Source: Flavobacteriales bacterium
Lineage (GTDB): Bacteria; Bacteroidota; Bacteroidia; Flavobacteriales_D; Sanyastnellaceae
Assembly: GCA_027488055.1 (NCBI GenBank)
Contig: JAIYCK010000097.1
Span: 1 to 9,723, forward strand
Direction: 5' to 3'
DNA: 9,723 nt
Shown: piece after piece, positions 6,569-9,723 of the stretch
Numbering within the stretch: the first letter of the stretch is position 1
How the letters are laid out: every line of letters starts with the position of its first letter
The notes under the pieces: model-generated
Seen by the model: the letters and a program-made list of their open reading frames with translations, nothing else
What the model was told of the DNA's origin: nothing
Database searches by the model: none
Made by a program: the position numbers and the translations under genes

Positions 6569-8125
6569 TTAGAAGAACAACTCCTCGCCATCCTTGTCGA
6601 AGAAATGGTATTCAAGGAAACCATAATCGCTGTTGGCTTTGACTTCCAATTTGGTCTTGAATTTCTTGGACCAAATTTTCCGAGTGTTATTGAACCAGCC
6701 GCGGTTGAGATACGCTTCCACCATTGGGTGGACGGATAATTTGAGCATCGTGTGCTTGCCTGTTTCGACCAATACGCGCATCGAGTTCTCGATCTCGTCG
6801 GTGAAAAGAAGTGAACTTTGCACGTGTCCTTTGCCGTCACAGCTTGGACATTTTTCGATGGTCACGACCTCCGTAACGGGCTTCACACGTTCACGGGTAA
6901 TTTCCACCACACCAAATTTACTTGGAGGAAGCACATTGTGCTTGGCTTTGTCTTCGCTCATTGCATCGCGCAGGGTATCCAGCAATTTGCGCTGATTATC
7001 CTTGTTTTGCATGTCGATGAAGTCGATGCAAATGATGCCACCCATATCACGCAATCTGAGCAGTCGCGCAATTTCGCGTGAACACTCAATATTGGTTTGC
7101 AGGGCGTTTTCTTCCTGGCTCTGGATGGAAGCGTTTTTGCGATTGCCGCTATTTACGTCGATTACGTGCATTGCCTCAGTGTGTTCCACGATAAGGTAAG
7201 CACCACTTTTGAGATTCACCTGCTTGCCAAAACTCTGTTTGATTTGACGGTGAATGGCGAATGTGTCGAATAGATCATCGCTTGGATGAAACTTCACGAT
7301 GTTTTCCGAGTGTCCAAATGAGCGCAAATACGATTTTACTTCTTGAAAAATGGAATCTTCGTTCACATGGATGGCAGAGAAACGATCGCTGAGGATATCG
7401 CGAAGCAAGGAAGACGTCTTGTTGATTTCGCCGAGAATACGCTGAGGCGCTTTGGCGGTCTTGAGGTTCTTCTGCATCTCGTGCCAGCGGCTGACAAGAT
7501 CACTGAGATCCTTATCGAGCTCAGTTACACTGGTGCCTTCCGCTTGTGTGCGGATGATTACGCCCATGTTTTGTGGGCGAATTTTATGCATCAAAGATTT
7601 AAGACGATCTCTTTCCACTTCATCGCTGATGCGATTGCTGAGCGAAACTTTATTGGAGAAAGGTACCAACACCAAGAATCGACCCGCCAAAGTGATTTCC
7701 GAGGTCAATCGCGGACCTTTTTGTGAGATCGGCTCTTTCGCAACCTGAACAGGCACTAGGGCCGATTGTCCAATGACATCCTTGATTTTACCGTCCTTGA
7801 AGATGTCAGGTTGCGCCTTGAATTGATACAAGTCGCCCGACTTTTGCTCACCATTGATGGTATTGCGTGTAAATTGGATCAGCGAGGCAAACTGCGGACC
7901 CAGATCTTGATAATGCAAAAAAGCATCTTTGCTGTAGCCGACATCCACAAAACATGCGTTGAGATGCGGCACTAGTTTTCTGACCTTGCCCAGATATACG
8001 TCACCTACCGCATACTCCTGATTCCGATGTTCACGGTGGAGTTCGATAAGGACTTTATCTTTCAGCAAGGCAAGGGCCACGCCTTTGGGCGTCGCATTGA
8101 TAAAGAGCTCAAGATTGCCTGTCAA
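6569..8125 (-). CDS. rng: Ribonuclease E/G family endoribonuclease
   Basis: A 518-residue single-strand endoribonuclease of the RNase E/G family, acting in rRNA maturation and mRNA decay. In order: an RNase H-like N-terminal strand region (1-36); an S1-type RNA-binding domain (about 37-130) with an insertion near 85-118; the 5'-sensor region (GRFLVLVP...SLSNRI); and the DNase I-like catalytic core with magnesium ligands Asp323 (HVIDVNSG) and Asp368 (ICIDFIDM). A Zn-link Cys426-x-x-Cys429 (KCPSCDGKG) supports dimer pairing, and a C-terminal small domain ends the protein. It lacks the long disordered scaffold tail of E. coli RNase E, so RNase G is the better name. The only standard start codon after the in-frame upstream stop is TTG 8125, preceded at 10-nt spacing by AAAGG. 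The leader contains a stable hairpin (8226-8249). Confidence 0.94.
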   Translation of the reverse strand: MTGNLELFINATPKGVALALLKDKVLIELHREHRNQEYAVGDVYLGKVRKLVPHLNACFVDVGYSKDAFLHYQDLGPQFASLIQFTRNTINGEQKSGDLYQFKAQPDIFKDGKIKDVIGQSALVPVQVAKEPISQKGPRLTSEITLAGRFLVLVPFSNKVSLSNRISDEVERDRLKSLMHKIRPQNMGVIIRTQAEGTSVTELDKDLSDLVSRWHEMQKNLKTAKAPQRILGEINKTSSLLRDILSDRFSAIHVNEDSIFQEVKSYLRSFGHSENIVKFHPSDDLFDTFAIHRQIKQSFGKQVNLKSGAYLIVEHTEAMHVIDVNSGNRKNASIQSQEENALQTNIECSREIARLLRLRDMGGIICIDFIDMQNKDNQRKLLDTLRDAMSEDKAKHNVLPPSKFGVVEITRERVKPVTEVVTIEKCPSCDGKGHVQSSLLFTDEIENSMRVLVETGKHTMLKLSVHPMVEAYLNRGWFNNTRKIWSKKFKTKLEVKANSDYGFLEYHFFDKDGEELFF

Positions 8126-8225
8126 GATGAGTGCACCTTTAGAATTAGATTGAATGGCACATCCAAACCATGCTCCGCAAGGGAGTCACACACGTTGTGC
8201 CTTTAATTGCAAAGCAAGAGCAAGA

Positions 8226-8249
8226 CATCGGACACATGTATGTCCGATG
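8226..8249. repeat. 9-bp perfect hairpin between the mS38-like gene and rng
   Basis: CATCGGACA (8226-8234), loop CATGTA, TGTCCGATG (8241-8249). A further pair of 6-bp arms, CAAAGC (8210-8215) and GCTTTG (8257-8262), encloses it and could extend the structure. On the minus strand the stem is followed by TCTTGCTCTTGCTTTGC, a broken U-rich tract. It may therefore be a weak terminator for the HU-TPR-mS38 transcript, or a leader structure for rng, whose start lies 100 bp further on. Confidence 0.75.
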
Positions 8250-8282
8250 CCGCATAGCTTTGTTCATCATTTCAAAAAAATA

Positions 8283-8378
8283 CTAGCGTACTTTTTTCTT
8301 GTGACGGTTCTTTCTAAGGCGTTTCTTTCTTTTGTGAGTGGCCATTTTATGGCGCTTTCTTTTTTTACCGCAAGGCAT
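8283..8378 (-). CDS. 31-residue AURKAIP1/COX24 (mS38)-like basic protein
   Basis: A tiny gene starting at ATG 8378. The product opens MPCGKKRKRHKMATHKRKKR and ends NRHKKKVR: more than half of its residues are Lys, Arg or His and there are no acidic residues. This matches the short Bacteroidota proteins annotated as AURKAIP1/COX24-domain proteins, which share the KRRxKMxxHKxKKRxxKxR core of mitochondrial ribosomal protein mS38. A ribosome-bound role, contacting rRNA, is therefore likely but inferred. Its first 14 bases overlap the 3' end of the TPR gene in another frame, suggesting translational coupling with that gene. It lies 157 bp upstream of rng on the same strand. The conservation of the core makes a chance reading frame very unlikely. 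Confidence 0.87.
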   Translation of the reverse strand: MPCGKKRKRHKMATHKRKKRLRKNRHKKKVR

Positions 8379-8976
8379 TGTCTATTGTATTTAATTTCTT
8401 ATTAATTTCTATAATATATTGTTGCACATTGCTGACAACAAGACTATCATCGGTATGTCGGAGCAATTGCTCGTAACATTGTTTGGCTCTAGCCGGCAAC
8501 TGCAGTCTTTCGCTGGTTTGACCCAGAAAAAACAGCGAATTGTTGTCGGTGCTATCTGCCATGACACCGCGTTCGAAGCATTCATATGCTCGCACTACGC
8601 TGTCTAATTGCAGGTATTGATAGCCAACTTCCACTTGATAACGAGCGTCGTTGGGGCGAAGTGCAAGTACTTTGTCAAAGCGATTGATGGCTTTGTCAAT
8701 TTGATTGCTTTTCACCGAAAACATTCCCAAGTACAAGTGGGCGTCCACATTGTTACTGTCTTTCGCCACCAATTCTCTCAGGAGTTTGATGCCGTCCATT
8801 GGGTTTGCTCCCTGAACCAATTCTACCGCCTGCATCAATTTCAATGAGTCGGGATTGGCTACCTGTTGTGTTTTGGCCAACACCTTTGCAGGCAATTTGG
8901 GTAACACATAATAACCTATAACCAAGGCGATGCAAATCACCGCCACTATTCCAAGCTGAAGGCTGGATTTAGGCAT
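8365..8976 (-). CDS. Membrane-anchored TPR protein
   Basis: A 203-residue protein with one N-terminal membrane segment (about 6-26, LQLGIVAVICIALVIGYYVL) and the rest probably periplasmic or, less likely, cytoplasmic. Residues 44-178 hold about four tetratricopeptide units; the clearest are NVDAHLYLGMFSVKSNQIDKAINRF (77-100), its continuation ALRPNDARYQVEVGYQYLQ, and DNNSLFFLGQTSERLQ (144-159). TPRs bind other proteins; the partner cannot be told from sequence. ATG 8976 is preferred to an in-frame TTG at 8985. It overlaps the HU stop by 8 bp and the mS38-like start by 14 bp, so the three genes are almost certainly cotranscribed. Context suggests a housekeeping assembly role, but this is weak inference. 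Confidence 0.85.
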   Translation of the reverse strand: MPKSSLQLGIVAVICIALVIGYYVLPKLPAKVLAKTQQVANPDSLKLMQAVELVQGANPMDGIKLLRELVAKDSNNVDAHLYLGMFSVKSNQIDKAINRFDKVLALRPNDARYQVEVGYQYLQLDSVVRAYECFERGVMADSTDNNSLFFLGQTSERLQLPARAKQCYEQLLRHTDDSLVVSNVQQYIIEINKKLNTIDNALR

Positions 8977-9268
8977 GTTCTGCAACTTTCACCTTTTCCT
9001 TAACCCCTTCCAAAAATTCTTTGGCTGGTTTGAAAGATGGGATGTAGTGCGCTGGAATCGTCACAGTGGTCTTTGCCAAAATGTTACGTCCCAATTTCTC
9101 TGCGCGCTTCTTTACAATGAAACTACCGAATCCTCTTAAATATACATTCTCTCCCTTCTCCATTGCGTTTTTGATGGTACCCATCATTCCTTCTACAATG
9201 GCCAACACATCGTTTTTGTCGATGCCTGTTTTGTTGGAAATCTCTTGCACGATATCCGCCTTCGTCAT
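8969..9268 (-). CDS. HU/IHF-family nucleoid DNA-binding protein
   Basis: A 99-residue histone-like protein that binds and bends DNA as a dimer. The N-terminal helical pair is MTKADIVQEISNKTG to about residue 38. The signature LRGFGSFIVKKRAEKLGRN spans 44-62, followed by the DNA-embracing beta arm with Pro72 at its tip (VTIPAH), which intercalates in HU/IHF. The C-terminal PSFKPAKEFLEGVK (77-90) completes the fold, with a short basic tail. Length and motifs are complete. Start ATG 9268 is unambiguous. It heads the HU-TPR-mS38 group, preceded by a good promoter match, and is divergent from mutY. HU cannot be told from IHF by sequence alone; HU is the default for a homodimer in this phylum. Confidence 0.93.
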   Translation of the reverse strand: MTKADIVQEISNKTGIDKNDVLAIVEGMMGTIKNAMEKGENVYLRGFGSFIVKKRAEKLGRNILAKTTVTIPAHYIPSFKPAKEFLEGVKEKVKVAEHA

Positions 9269-9306
9269 TTTTTCGTATACGTTTTAAATAAGTTATGCTT
9301 TCCTTT

Positions 9307-9325
9307 ACCCCATGTTTTGGGGGGT
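9307..9325. repeat. Short GC-rich inverted repeat at the 5' end of the HU transcript
   Basis: ACCCC (9307-9311), a 9-nt loop and GGGGT (9321-9325), in a run of six G. It would lie at the very start of the HU mRNA if the promoter at 9327-9356 is used. Only five base pairs, so its significance is uncertain. Confidence 0.35.
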
Positions 9326-9326
9326 G

Positions 9327-9356
9327 CAAATATAATCCTCTTTTTTTTATTTCAAA
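9327..9356 (-). promoter_or_regulatory. Promoter of the HU-TPR-mS38 group
   Basis: On the minus strand TTTG (9353-9356), an 18-bp spacer and TATATTTG (9327-9334). The -7 octamer is a full TAnnTTTG match and the -33 TTTG is at nearly ideal spacing. Transcription would begin near 9320, leaving a leader of about 52 nt before the HU ATG at 9268. Confidence 0.7.
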
Positions 9357-9383
9357 TGGTTCTTTTTAAGAAAGTTATCTAAA

Positions 9384-9723
9384 ATGCAGAATTTGGGTTT
9401 TTCGGATCGCATTATTCACTGGTATACAGCGCATAAACGGGATCTTCCTTGGCGCCAAACCACTGATCCTTATACCGTATGGCTAAGTGAGATTATTTTA
9501 CAGCAAACACGCGTGGATCAAGGGATGTCTTATTTCCTGAGGATCTTAGAGGCTTTTCCAACGGTGGATAAAATGGCAGAGGCTTCGGAGGATCAAGTCC
9601 TCAAATTATGGCAAGGCTTGGGGTATTATAGTCGGGCTCGCAATATGCACGCAACGGCCATCTTTGTGCACACGCAATGCAATGGAAAGTTCCCCAATCG
9701 GTTCGCCGACTTGCTCAAGCTCA
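9384..9723 (+). CDS. mutY: Adenine DNA glycosylase MutY, N-terminal part
   Basis: A base-excision repair enzyme that removes adenine mispaired with 8-oxoguanine. The first 113 residues are present; the gene continues beyond the window. ATG 9384 is followed by HWYTAHKRDLPWRQTTDPY (12-30), the family opening, then WLSEIILQQTRV (33-44) with catalytic Glu36, equivalent to E. coli Glu37. The minor-groove-reading GLGYYSRARNMH segment is at 78-89. These motifs distinguish it from endonuclease III. The [4Fe-4S] cluster cysteines and NUDIX-like C-terminal domain lie outside the window. It is divergent from HU with a 115-bp gap; I see no clear TAnnTTTG promoter for it. Confidence 0.95.
   Translation, partial: MQNLGFSDRIIHWYTAHKRDLPWRQTTDPYTVWLSEIILQQTRVDQGMSYFLRILEAFPTVDKMAEASEDQVLKLWQGLGYYSRARNMHATAIFVHTQCNGKFPNRFADLLKL

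Noticed and set aside
6563..6577. TTCTTCT-T-AGAAGAA palindrome at the rng stop codon
   Set aside because: It mostly encodes the final Phe-Phe-stop codons, is AT-rich with no loop to fold, and has no U-run.

Overview
The window looks like a piece of a Bacteroidota chromosome, probably from a T9SS-bearing lineage such as Flavobacteriales, Sphingobacteriales or relatives. Three things support this. The response regulator with a PglZ-type C-terminal domain is PorX, which is specific to that phylum. A 31-residue, extremely basic COX24/mS38-like peptide is typical of it. Several promoter-like sites match the Bacteroidota -7 element TAnnTTTG. No insertion sequence, phage gene, tRNA, rRNA or CRISPR array is visible, and most genes are core housekeeping genes. 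I cannot name a genus.

Layout, left to right. Positions 1-230 hold no convincing gene, only a perfect 8-bp hairpin. A short minus-strand group follows: a YwqK-like MORN_2-repeat envelope protein (231-752), a small muconolactone-isomerase-like protein (886-1158) and alanine dehydrogenase (1305-2522). Their gaps are 133-146 bp, so they need not be one operon. Divergent from ald is a plus-strand, histidine-rich, single-pass membrane protein (2769-3062) with its own promoter-like site and a strong intrinsic terminator. Beyond that terminator, porX and tsaE lie on the minus strand with one base between them. porX is divergent from an HD-domain phosphohydrolase gene (5287-6513). The HD gene converges on an RNase E/G-family gene, rng (6569-8125, TTG start). 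Upstream of rng on the same strand is a tightly overlapping trio read in the order HU-family DNA-binding protein, TPR membrane protein, mS38-like peptide. HU is divergent from mutY, which runs off the right edge.

Functional links. The right half is an information-processing block: DNA repair (mutY), nucleoid (HU), a probable ribosome-associated peptide, and RNA processing (rng). The HU stop overlaps the TPR start by 8 bp and the TPR stop overlaps the peptide start by 14 bp, which suggests translational coupling. A 9-bp hairpin between the peptide gene and rng may terminate the trio or act in the rng leader. The middle holds type IX secretion control (PorX), tRNA t6A synthesis (TsaE) and a SAMHD1-like HD enzyme. 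PorX and the HD protein are both expected to act on nucleotides and share a 170-bp divergent control region in which each has a perfect TAnnTTTG element.

I see no wholly new multi-gene system. The most interesting items are the overlapping mS38-like microgene, the rng leader hairpin with its TTG start, the PorX/HD divergent pair, and the His-rich membrane protein with its own transcription signals.
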